Of a stretch of 64,000 bases of DNA, positions 7,665 to 14,847 are shown piece after piece. A program made the position numbers and the translations under genes. Source of the stretch: Sphingomonas sp. PL-96 (GTDB lineage: Bacteria; Pseudomonadota; Alphaproteobacteria; Sphingomonadales; Sphingomonadaceae); NCBI RefSeq assembly GCF_020707215.1, contig NZ_JAJFET010000006.1, forward strand, positions 183,759 to 247,758. The letters run 5' to 3'. Every line of letters begins with the position of its first letter. Positions within the stretch are counted from its first letter, which is position 1. The notes under the pieces were generated by a model. That model worked only from the letters and a program-made list of their open reading frames with translations. It had not been told where the DNA came from and ran no database searches.

Positions 7665-8641
7665 CCGACCAGGTCGAGCGCGCGGGCGCGGATCTGGCGC
7701 ATGCTGCACCAGTGGACCAGCGCGTCCTCGCGGCCATGGGTGACCCATACTTCCTGGGGCGCGATCTCCTCGATCGTGCGGGTGAGCTCGTCCCAGTCGG
7801 CATGGTCGGACAGGATCAGCGGCAGCTCGACGTTGCGCTGCCGGGCACGCTGGCGCACGCGCATCCAGCCGGACGCCATCGCGCTGATCGGATCGGGCAG
7901 GCGGCGCGACCAGCGGTCGTTGAGCGCCGAGGGCGGCGCCAGGATGATGCGCCCGGCCAGCTCGGCCTTGGTCGCGCCGGTCGCCGGCCGCAGTTCTCCC
8001 AACTCCACGCCATGTGCGACATAGAGGTCGCATAGCCGCTGGAGCGCGCCGTGCAGGTAGATCGGGTCGTCGAAGCCCATCGCCCGCGCCTCTGCGATCA
8101 CCCGCTGCGCCTTGCCCAGCGCATAGGCACCGACCAGCACGCACCGCTCGGGCTCGGCGCGCAGGGCTGTGAGCAGCTTGTCGATCTCGTCGCGCGTTTC
8201 CGGGTGGCGGAACACGGGCAGGCCAAAGGTCGCCTCGGTCACGAACACGTCGCACGCCACCGGCTGAAAGGGGGTGCAGGTGGGATCGGGCCGGCGCTTG
8301 TAGTCGCCCGACACCACCACCCGCTCGCCGCGATGCTCCAGCAGGATCTGCGCCGATCCCAGCACGTGTCCTGCGGGCACATAGGAGACCTGGATGTCGC
8401 CCAGCCGGACCGTCTCGCCATAGGCGACCGGCCGCCCGTTTTGCGCCCCGTAGCGCGCGTCCATGATCGCAAGCGTCTCAGGCGTCGCCCATACCGTCTC
8501 ATGCCCCCCGCGCGCATGGTCGGCATGGCCATGCGTGACCAGCGCGCGTGGCACCGGGATCGACGGGTCGATCCACGCATCGGCGTGCGGCAGGTAGATG
8601 CCCTGGGGCTTGGGTTCGATCCAGTCGGCGAGGCGCGGCAT
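7640..8641 (-). CDS. Ligase-associated DNA damage response exonuclease (metallo-beta-lactamase fold)
   Basis: Putative SNM1/Artemis-like nuclease of the bacterial ligase-associated repair set (TIGR04122 type). The metallo-beta-lactamase motifs are THGHADHARGG (HxHxDH), AGHVLGSAQ, SGDYKRR, and a late ILSDHADWDEL typical of beta-CASP/MBL nucleases. The ATG at 8641 gives 333 aa; a GTG at 8656 would add five residues. Neither has a strong ribosome-binding site. The C-terminus is highly acidic (YEDEDDD). It is divergent from the helicase and PdeM genes of the same functional set, with a 61-aa membrane protein gene in between. Role in double-strand break or gap repair is from family knowledge; the partner ligase is absent here. 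Confidence 0.88.
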   Translation of the reverse strand: MPRLADWIEPKPQGIYLPHADAWIDPSIPVPRALVTHGHADHARGGHETVWATPETLAIMDARYGAQNGRPVAYGETVRLGDIQVSYVPAGHVLGSAQILLEHRGERVVVSGDYKRRPDPTCTPFQPVACDVFVTEATFGLPVFRHPETRDEIDKLLTALRAEPERCVLVGAYALGKAQRVIAEARAMGFDDPIYLHGALQRLCDLYVAHGVELGELRPATGATKAELAGRIILAPPSALNDRWSRRLPDPISAMASGWMRVRQRARQRNVELPLILSDHADWDELTRTIEEIAPQEVWVTHGREDALVHWCSMRQIRARALDLVGYEDEDDD

Positions 8642-8742
8642 ACAGGACAAACGCACGAGGTCTGCTTCCGAGCCCCAAGGGGATCGAAGCAGCCGTTTGC
8701 GTCGTTTAGGCCGGGCGTTCTTCGGGAGAGGAGACCCAGACC

Positions 8743-8928
8743 GTGGCGGACGAAGTAAGCCTGTGGGGTGTGTTGACGATCATCGGCCCGATCGTGCTGC
8801 TGGGCGTGATCATCTGGGCGGTGCTCAACAACCGGGTCTCGCGCCGGCGGCACGAAGAAAGCGAGCGCGCGACGGCCAATCTCTATGACGAGCAGGACCG
8901 GATCGACCGCGAAAAGCGCCTGCCCTGA
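8743..8928 (+). CDS. Small single-span membrane protein, unknown
   Basis: A 61-aa product starting at GTG 8743 behind a GAGAGGAGA purine tract. One hydrophobic helix (about residues 9-28, VLTIIGPIVLLGVIIWAVL) is followed by a charged tail (RRRHEESERATANLYDEQ), so a single-pass inner-membrane protein with a basic/acidic cytoplasmic end is likely. I do not recognise a family with confidence; similar short proteins occur in sphingomonads. It sits between the exonuclease and helicase of the repair cluster, 44 bp before the helicase, and could be co-transcribed with it. Confidence 0.7.
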   Translation: MADEVSLWGVLTIIGPIVLLGVIIWAVLNNRVSRRRHEESERATANLYDEQDRIDREKRLP

Positions 8929-8972
8929 GCCGATCCCTTCCGTTACGCCCGGCGGATCGCCACATCGGCGAC

Positions 8973-11393
8973 GTGCCTGGTGACTCCTCCGATCTTCCGC
9001 TTGCCCTTTCCAACTGGTTTGCCGCACGCGGCTGGTCGCCGCGACGCCATCAGCGCGAGATGCTGGCGGCTGCGCGCGCCGGCCGCCACGCGCTGCTGGT
9101 CGCACCGACCGGCGCGGGCAAGACGCTTGCCGGCTTCCTGCCGACGCTGGCCGAGCTTGCCGAAGCGCCGGGGGAGGGGCTGCACACGCTCTACATTTCA
9201 CCGCTGAAGGCGCTGGCTGTCGATGTGCAGCGCAACCTGCTCACCCCGATTGCCGAGATGGGCCTCGACATCCGGGTCGAGACGCGGACCGGCGACACGC
9301 CGTCGGACCGCAAGGCACGGCAGCGGGTGAAGCCGCCGCACATCCTGCTGACCACGCCCGAATCGCTCAGCCTGCTGCTCTCCTATCCTGACGCCGACCG
9401 GCTGCTGGGGAGCCTCAGGACCATCGTCATCGACGAGGTGCATGCCTTTGCGGCCGGCAAGCGCGGCGACCTGCTCGCGCTCGGCCTCGCCCGGCTGCAG
9501 CAACTGAGCCCCGGGCTGCGGCGGGTGGCGCTGTCGGCGACGGTGGCCGATCCGGACGATTACCGCGCATGGCTGGCGCCGCATGGCGACATCGACGCGG
9601 TGACGCTGGTCGAGGGCGATCCGGGCGCCGATCCGCGCATCGAGATCCTGCTGCCCAGCGACCGCATCCCCTGGTCCGGTCATTCCGGCCGCTATGCCGC
9701 GCCGCAAGTGATGGCGGCGATCGAGGCGCATGCCACCACCATCGTCTTCTGCAACACGCGCAGCCTCGCCGAACTGATCTTTCAGGATCTTTGGAAGTCG
9801 AACGAGCGCAGCCTGCCGATCGGCGTCCACCACGGCAGCCTGGCGGTGGAGGCGCGCCGCAAGGTCGAGCAGGCGATGGCGGACGGGCGGCTGCGCGCGC
9901 TGGTAGCGACGGCGAGCCTCGACCTTGGCGTCGACTGGGGCAACGTCGATTGCGTGATCCAGATGGGCGCACCCAAGGGCTCGTCGCGGCTGTTGCAGCG
10001 GATCGGCCGCGCCAACCACCGGCTCGACGAACCGTCGGAGGCGGTGGTCGTGCCCGGCAATCGCTTCGAATATCTGGAGGCGCGGGCGGCGCTCGACGCA
10101 GTGGAAGCCGGCGAACTCGATGCCGAGCTGTTCCGCCCCGGCGCGCTCGACGTGCTCGCTCAGCATCTGATGGCCTGCGCGTGCGCGGAGCCGTTCGATG
10201 CTGCGGATATGCTGCAGGAAGTGCGTGCAGCATCACCCTATTCCGCGCTGGATGCGGAGACGTTCGACCGCGTGCTCCACTATATCGCGGAAGGGGGCTA
10301 TGCGCTGCGAGCGTACGACCGGTTCAAGCGGCTGACCCAGGGCGCGGACGGGCTGTGGCGGGTCAGCCATCCCCGTTTTGTGCAGCAGCATCGCCTGAAC
10401 GCTGGCATCATCGTCGACGCGCCGACGCTTGACGTACGCTTCCGCAACGGCCGCAAGCTTGGGACGGTCGAGGAATATTTCGCCTCCACGCTTTCGACCG
10501 GCGATACCTTCTTCTTTGCCGGCCTCAGCCTGGAGGTGGAGCGGATCGAGCTCACCGACCTGGTCGTGCGCGCGTCCAGCCGGCCGGCGCGCATCCCCAC
10601 CTATGTCGGCACGCGCATGGCGCTGTCGACCAACCTGGCCCAGCGCGTCCGCAGCTTCCTGCACGACCGGACGCAATGGCAGCGCTTTCCCGACGACGTG
10701 CGCGACTGGCTGGAGATCCAGGGCCGCCGCTCGCGCCTGCCGGAACCCGGGCAGCTGCTGGTCGAGACCTTTCCGCACAAGGGGCGGCACTTCATGGTCG
10801 CGTACAGCTTCGAAGGCTGGAACGCGCACCAGTCGCTCGGCATGCTGATCACGCGGCGGATGGAGGCGCTGGGCCTCAAACCGATCGGCTTCGTCTCCAA
10901 CGACTATGCCCTGGCCTGCTACGGGCTGGAGCCGATCACCGATCCGGCCGCGCTGTTCTCGCCCGACATCCTCGAGCATGAGTTCGTCGAATGGGTGCAG
11001 GGCTCCAACCTGCTCAAGCGCGCCTTTCGCGAAGTGGCGGTGATCGGCGGGCTCGTCGAGCGCCAGCATCCGGGCAAGCGCAAGTCGGGCAAGCAGGTCA
11101 CCTTTTCCACCGACCTCATCTATGACGTGCTGCGCAAATATGAGCCGACCCATCTGCTGCTCCAGGCGGCATGGGAGGATGCGCGCGCGCGCATGACCGA
11201 TGTCGGACGCCTCGCGACGCTGCTGGAGACGGCGCAGGCGCGGATGCTGCACGTCACGCTGGAGCGCATCAGCCCGCTTGCGGTGCCGGTGATGGTGCTG
11301 ATCGGTCGCGAGCAAGTGCCGCAGGGCAGCGCCGAGGACGCGCTGCTCACCGAGGCGGAAGAGATGGCGGCAGAGGCGATGCGGCTGGATTGA
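8973..11393 (+). CDS. Ligase-associated DEXH-box helicase (Lhr-like)
   Basis: Superfamily 2 DNA helicase of 806 aa, of the Lhr-C / ligase-associated type (TIGR04121). Motifs in order: Q-like WSPRRHQREML (21-31), Walker A APTGAGKT (44-51), TPESLSLLL, DEVH box (154-157), SATVAD (motif III), then FCNTRSLAEL (motif IV), and ASLDLGVDWG with QRIGRANHR (motifs V-VI). A winged-helix and Lhr-specific C-terminal region follows. The start is GTG 8973. PdeM lies downstream across a family A repeat. Probably unwinds or remodels DNA 3'-5' during repair, with the nucleases at either side; the ATP-dependent ligase usually found in this cluster is missing. Confidence 0.92.
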   Translation: MPGDSSDLPLALSNWFAARGWSPRRHQREMLAAARAGRHALLVAPTGAGKTLAGFLPTLAELAEAPGEGLHTLYISPLKALAVDVQRNLLTPIAEMGLDIRVETRTGDTPSDRKARQRVKPPHILLTTPESLSLLLSYPDADRLLGSLRTIVIDEVHAFAAGKRGDLLALGLARLQQLSPGLRRVALSATVADPDDYRAWLAPHGDIDAVTLVEGDPGADPRIEILLPSDRIPWSGHSGRYAAPQVMAAIEAHATTIVFCNTRSLAELIFQDLWKSNERSLPIGVHHGSLAVEARRKVEQAMADGRLRALVATASLDLGVDWGNVDCVIQMGAPKGSSRLLQRIGRANHRLDEPSEAVVVPGNRFEYLEARAALDAVEAGELDAELFRPGALDVLAQHLMACACAEPFDAADMLQEVRAASPYSALDAETFDRVLHYIAEGGYALRAYDRFKRLTQGADGLWRVSHPRFVQQHRLNAGIIVDAPTLDVRFRNGRKLGTVEEYFASTLSTGDTFFFAGLSLEVERIELTDLVVRASSRPARIPTYVGTRMALSTNLAQRVRSFLHDRTQWQRFPDDVRDWLEIQGRRSRLPEPGQLLVETFPHKGRHFMVAYSFEGWNAHQSLGMLITRRMEALGLKPIGFVSNDYALACYGLEPITDPAALFSPDILEHEFVEWVQGSNLLKRAFREVAVIGGLVERQHPGKRKSGKQVTFSTDLIYDVLRKYEPTHLLLQAAWEDARARMTDVGRLATLLETAQARMLHVTLERISPLAVPVMVLIGREQVPQGSAEDALLTEAEEMAAEAMRLD

Positions 11394-11446
11394 GGTTGGG
11401 CTTGCTTCGGGCCGTTCTTCCGTCCCGCACCCGTCCCTCCTCCACG

Positions 11447-11562
11447 CCCGTTTGTCTTGAGCAGGGATCGAGCTTGTCGAGAGCCCGTATCGAGAGAACC
11501 GCGACCGCCGATCTCTCGACACTCCGTCTCAACACGCTCGACGGCTGCTCGAGGCAAACGGG
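11447..11562. repeat. Family A palindromic repeat, copy 1
   Basis: 116-bp imperfect inverted repeat in the gap between the helicase and pdeM. Outer arms are CCCGTTTG and CAAACGGG, extending inward as GTCTTGAGCAG against the complement of CTGCTCGAGGC. The left half (GATCGAGCTTGTCGAGAGCC and following) recurs almost unchanged on the opposite strand at 13201-13258. The rest of this 230-bp gap shows nothing else. Confidence 0.8.
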
Positions 11563-11623
11563 TGTGGCACAGGTCTCGGCCGCAGGACTTGCCGTTCTCG
11601 CACCACCGCGGCATAGCGGCTTC

Positions 11624-12286
11624 ATGGTTCGCTTTTCGTTCTCGGGGCACGAGCTGGTCGCGCTGGCCGCGGGCGCGCTGTACTGGCCGGCACGGCGCGC
11701 GCTGCTGGTTGCCGATCTCCACTTCGAAAAGGCGAGCTGGTTCGCCCAGTTCGGCCAGATGCTGCCGCCCTACGACACGCTCGCCACTTTGGACGCGCTG
11801 GAGGCGGTGGTCGCACGGGTTCAGCCGGCGGAGCTGTGGTGCCTGGGCGACAGCTTCCACGATCCCAAGGGCTGCGCGCGCCTGCCAGTCGCGGCGCAGG
11901 AGCGGTTGCGGGCGCTGACCGCGGCATGTGACTGGACCTGGATCACCGGCAACCATGACGCGGGCTTTGCCACCACCTGCGGCGGTGCCGTGCTGGAGGA
12001 GGCGGTGGTGGACGGCCTGGTGCTGCGCCACGAAGCCGACCCGCGGGAGTCCCGCCCTGAACTGTCCGGGCATTTCCACCCGAAGCTGCGCGTCACCGTG
12101 CGGGGGCGAACGATCGCGCGGCGCTGCTTTGTCGCGACCGCCAGCAAGCTGATCCTGCCGGCCTTCGGATCGCTGACCGGCGGACTGGAGCCGCATCACC
12201 CGGAGATCGTGCGTGCGGTCGGTCGCGGCGCGGAGGCGCTGGTGGCGCTGGAAGACCGGCTGCTGCGCTTCCCCGTCGCCGCCTGA
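11624..12286 (+). CDS. pdeM: Ligase-associated DNA damage response endonuclease PdeM
   Basis: Metallophosphoesterase-fold nuclease of the ligase-associated repair set (TIGR04123). The metal-binding motifs are VADLHFEK (DxH), LGDSFHD (GDxxH-like), ITGNHDAG (GNHD), and GHFHPK (GHxH). The ATG at 11624 gives 220 aa starting MVRFSFSGHELVALAAG; upstream in-frame codons run through the repeat and are not coding. Expected to be a DNA endonuclease or phosphodiesterase acting with the helicase upstream and the divergent exonuclease. Only 3 bp separate its stop from that of the convergent DUF2807 gene. Confidence 0.88.
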   Translation: MVRFSFSGHELVALAAGALYWPARRALLVADLHFEKASWFAQFGQMLPPYDTLATLDALEAVVARVQPAELWCLGDSFHDPKGCARLPVAAQERLRALTAACDWTWITGNHDAGFATTCGGAVLEEAVVDGLVLRHEADPRESRPELSGHFHPKLRVTVRGRTIARRCFVATASKLILPAFGSLTGGLEPHHPEIVRAVGRGAEALVALEDRLLRFPVAA

Positions 12287-12289
12287 GCC

Positions 12290-12979
12290 TCAGTCCTTCC
12301 CGCAGCGCACCGCCGCGGTGCCGCGGACCTGGCACTTCGGCGTTCCCTCCACCGTCACGCTGCCGGCGCCGTTCGCCGTCACGTCGGCGGTGAAGCGGGC
12401 GCGGAAGCGGCCGTCGCCCGCACCCTCCTGGCGCAGCACCAGCTCGCGGGCGTCGAGCGCTGCCGCGTCCACGCTGCCCGATCCGGAGGCGGCGACCCGC
12501 GCCTGGCGCGCGCTGCCCGCGAGGCTGAGGGTACCGCTGCCCACCAGCGTCGCGACCAGCTGTTCGGCCGCAATGTTCGCCACCGTCAGCACGCCCGTGC
12601 CGTTGAGGGCGACCTCCGCACGGGTGCCGGCGAGCCGGTCGGCGCTGAGCTTGCCGCCGCCCAGCAGCGTGATCGCCTGGAGCGGCGCGGTGGTCCGCAC
12701 GCGGATGGTCACGGGCGCGCGGGCGACTGCAAAGCCGTCCTGCGTCCGCGGGGCGGGGCGGATCGTCAGCACGCCCGAATCGACCTGCACGTCCACCAGC
12801 TCGGCGGCCCTGCGGTCCCCAAGCAGCTCGGCACCGGTGCGCCCGCCGGTGACGACCTCCACCACATAAGGCCCGCTGACGCGCAGTCGATCGAAGCGGG
12901 TGAGCATCACTGTGCGGGCGGGCGCCTGCGGGGGAGGAGCCGCGCCGGTCATCGCCAGAAGGAGGGGCAGCAGGAACAT
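12290..12979 (-). CDS. DUF2807 (head-GIN type) exported protein
   Basis: 229-aa protein beginning with a signal peptide (MFLLPLLLAMTGAAPPPQAP). The rest is a repetitive beta-strand protein: FDRLRVSGPYVVEVVTG, ITLLGGGKLSADRLAG, VALNGTGVLTVANI, LVGSGTLSLAGSARQARV, and AASGSGSVDAAAL, the Gly/Ser-Gly turns of a right-handed beta-helix-like DUF2807 fold. A Cys pair near the end (PKCQVRGTAAVRCGKD) may form a disulfide. Function unknown; such proteins are periplasmic or surface-exposed. The ATG at 12979 starts directly at the signal peptide, so longer starts are unlikely. Confidence 0.8.
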   Translation of the reverse strand: MFLLPLLLAMTGAAPPPQAPARTVMLTRFDRLRVSGPYVVEVVTGGRTGAELLGDRRAAELVDVQVDSGVLTIRPAPRTQDGFAVARAPVTIRVRTTAPLQAITLLGGGKLSADRLAGTRAEVALNGTGVLTVANIAAEQLVATLVGSGTLSLAGSARQARVAASGSGSVDAAALDARELVLRQEGAGDGRFRARFTADVTANGAGSVTVEGTPKCQVRGTAAVRCGKD

Positions 12980-13038
12980 GGCCGATGCTTCGCACCGCCA
13001 CCGTCCGGCTGGCAAGTCACGCGTCGTAGCCGCTCGCC

Positions 13039-13126
13039 GTGCTCCCGCGCAGGGGGGAGCCCAGGGTTGCGGGTGCTACCCGGCGTGCTTCTGCTTGGCC
13101 CTGGGTCCCCGCCTGCGCGGGGACAG
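13039..13126. repeat. Family B double-hairpin repeat, copy 1
   Basis: GTGCTCCCGCGCAGGGGGGA is followed about 40 bp later by CCTGGGTCCCCGCCTGCGCG, the two half-elements of family B with GC-rich substitutions. It lies in the 392-bp gap between the DUF2807 and carD genes, next to a family A copy and the carD terminator; together these account for most of that gap. Confidence 0.75.
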
Positions 13127-13149
13127 ATGGTGGAGGGTGCTATTGGCCG

Positions 13150-13265
13150 CACGAGCCCGTTCGTCTCAGGGAGCCGCCAAGCTCGAGGTGGCGCCCCGGG
13201 AACCGGCCGCGGCTCTCTCGACACGGGCTCTCGACAAGCTCGATCCCTGCTCGAGATGAACGGAT
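13150..13265. repeat. Family A palindromic repeat, copy 2
   Basis: Inverted relative to copy 1: its complement reads CCGTTCATCTCGAGCAGGG and continues for about 60 bp nearly identical to the left half of copy 1 (GATCGAGCTTGTCGAGAGCC shared). The other arm is CCCGTTCGTCTCAGGGAG near 13159. It lies immediately downstream of the carD terminator. Confidence 0.78.
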
Positions 13266-13308
13266 TGGGAGGAGGGGAGGGAAGGGCGAACTCGCGAGAT
13301 GTGCGCCC

Positions 13309-13345
13309 CAAAAGAAAAAGGGCGACCACAGGGGCCGCCCTCCTT
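13309..13345 (-). terminator. Rho-independent terminator of carD
   Basis: On the minus strand a GGGCG...CGCCC stem (13336-13340 paired with 13320-13324) with an 11-nt, partly self-complementary loop is followed by TTTTTCTTTT. It starts about 30 bp after the carD stop codon, an ordinary intrinsic terminator. Confidence 0.8.
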
Positions 13346-13371
13346 TTCCATTCCCAAGGATCAACCGCAGC

Positions 13372-13905
13372 TCAGGCCGCGGTCTTCTCCTTGTTGTAGA
13401 TCGCGGCCGAGGCACGCAGGATGTCGAGGATCTTGTCGAGCGCCTTGGGCTCCTCGACCTCTTCCATCGCCGCCAGTTCGCGAGCGAGGCGGCTGGCCGC
13501 CGCTTCGAAGATCTGCCGCTCGGAATAGCTCTGCTCGGGCTGGTCGTCGGCGCGGAACAGGTCGCGGACCACTTCGGCAATCGACACCAGGTCGCCCGAG
13601 TTGATCTTGGCCTCATATTCCTGAGCGCGGCGCGACCACATGGTGCGCTTGACCTTGGGCTTGCCCTTGAGCGTGTCGAGCGCCTCACGCAGCGTCTTGT
13701 CCGACGACAGCTTGCGCATGCCGACGCTCTCGGCCTTGTTGGTCGGGACGCGGAGCGTCATCCGCTCTTTTTCGAAGCGGAGCACGTACAGCTCCAGCTG
13801 CATGCCCGCGATTTCCTGCTTCTGAAGCTCGATGACACGGCCAACGCCATGCTTGGGGTAAACGACATAATCGCCGACATCAAAGGACAGCGCCTTGGCA
13901 GCCAT
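13372..13905 (-). CDS. carD: CarD/CdnL-family transcriptional regulator
   Basis: 177-aa RNA polymerase-binding protein. The N-terminal CarD/TRCF Tudor-like domain is clear: FDVGDYVVYPKHGVGRVIEL (residues 8-27), followed by strands to LRVPTNKAESVGMRKL. The C-terminal helical DNA-binding part contains WSRRAQEYEAKINSGDLVSI and the helix KALDKILDILRASA. Family members stabilise open promoter complexes, notably at rRNA promoters, and are often essential. It is monocistronic by appearance: 248 bp of non-coding DNA to fdxA and an intrinsic terminator behind it. The start ATG at 13905 gives the expected length. Confidence 0.95.
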   Translation of the reverse strand: MAAKALSFDVGDYVVYPKHGVGRVIELQKQEIAGMQLELYVLRFEKERMTLRVPTNKAESVGMRKLSSDKTLREALDTLKGKPKVKRTMWSRRAQEYEAKINSGDLVSIAEVVRDLFRADDQPEQSYSERQIFEAAASRLARELAAMEEVEEPKALDKILDILRASAAIYNKEKTAA

Positions 13906-14153
13906 TGGTAGCCTTTCGTGACCGGTTCGCCCCGGGGTCGCGCCTGGACGGGAGGGGCTCAGGCCGATCCGCGCCGCGCTGGGGCTATTCTAAGGGTGCG
14001 TCTCCACCGGCGGGCAACCAAATGCCGCCGTCGCGCAGGGATATAGCGCGTCCGGAGCAAAATTGCCAGCGGCGAGTTGCCGTACCCGCACGAAACGGCC
14101 CGGAAAACCGCGCTTTCTTCCCGTACGTAGCCGCGCGGGGTGGCGCCGGGGGC

Positions 14154-14495
14154 TTAGTCGCCCTTGCCGGGTTCGGGCGAGAAGAACTGCTCGTACTTGT
14201 TCTCGACGCCCTTCATCGCATCCGCGTCGGGCGGCGTCTGGTCGAGCTTGCGCGTGACGTTGGGCCACTGGGCCGAGAAGGTGTTGTTGAGCTCCAGCCA
14301 CTGTTCCAGGCCGGATTCGGTATCCGGCAGGATCGCCTCGGCCGGGCATTCGGGCTCGCACACGCCGCAGTCGATGCACTCGGACGGGTTGATGACGAGC
14401 ATGTTCTCGCCCTCGTAGAAGCAATCCACCGGACAGACCTCGACGCAGTCCATGTACTTGCAGCGGATGCAGGCGTCGGTGACGACGTAGGTCAT
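14154..14495 (-). CDS. fdxA: Seven-iron ferredoxin FdxA
   Basis: 113-aa ferredoxin expected to carry one 3Fe-4S and one 4Fe-4S cluster. Cysteines sit at 9, 12, 17, 21 and 25 in the first motif and 40, 43, 46 and 50 in the second ([11 protein letters not shown]). The C-terminal extension from residue 55 ([19 protein letters not shown]) is typical of proteobacterial FdxA. It acts as a cytoplasmic electron carrier; the partner is unknown. It is followed by the S4-domain gene on its upstream side (36 bp), and the CarD-FdxA-S4-helicase neighbourhood is conserved in sphingomonads. Confidence 0.95.
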   Translation of the reverse strand: MTYVVTDACIRCKYMDCVEVCPVDCFYEGENMLVINPSECIDCGVCEPECPAEAILPDTESGLEQWLELNNTFSAQWPNVTRKLDQTPPDADAMKGVENKYEQFFSPEPGKGD

Positions 14496-14531
14496 TGGGG
14501 AAAAGGCTCCAGGGGTTCGAACGGGGATGCG

Positions 14532-14822
14532 TTATGCGGGCAGTCCCGCCTCGTCAACGGGCACGGCGGGGGCGGGTTCCAGCAACTGGTAGCTCTCGGC
14601 GGCTTCGGCGGCCGGTCCGCGGCGCCTGGGAAGGGCCAGCACGCGCAGCACCAGCACGCGTCCGTTGCGGGGAAAGGCGACCACCACCCCGGGTCGTACG
14701 GGGCAATGCGCGCGGTCGATGCGGCGGCCGTCGATGCGCAGCAACCCGCCCTCGGCAAGGCTCTGCGCGGCGCTGCGGGTCTTCACCAGCCGCGCGAACC
14801 ACAGGAAACGATCGAGCCGCAT
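14532..14822 (-). CDS. S4-domain RNA-binding protein (Hsp15-like)
   Basis: 96-aa protein with an S4 RNA-binding domain at its start (MRLDRFLWFARLVKTRSAAQ, then GLLRIDGRRIDRAH and a VRPGVVVAF strand), as in Hsp15/YrfH, which recognises free 50S subunits with stalled peptidyl-tRNA. The tail is Pro/Ala-rich. The ATG at 14822 begins right at the S4 domain and lies 25 bp after the helicase stop; a longer in-frame start would overlap the helicase gene and add unrelated Pro/Arg-rich sequence. Probably co-transcribed with the helicase. Confidence 0.85.
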   Translation of the reverse strand: MRLDRFLWFARLVKTRSAAQSLAEGGLLRIDGRRIDRAHCPVRPGVVVAFPRNGRVLVLRVLALPRRRGPAAEAAESYQLLEPAPAVPVDEAGLPA

Positions 14823-14847
14823 CGACTCGGCACCGTGTGGGGTGGGA

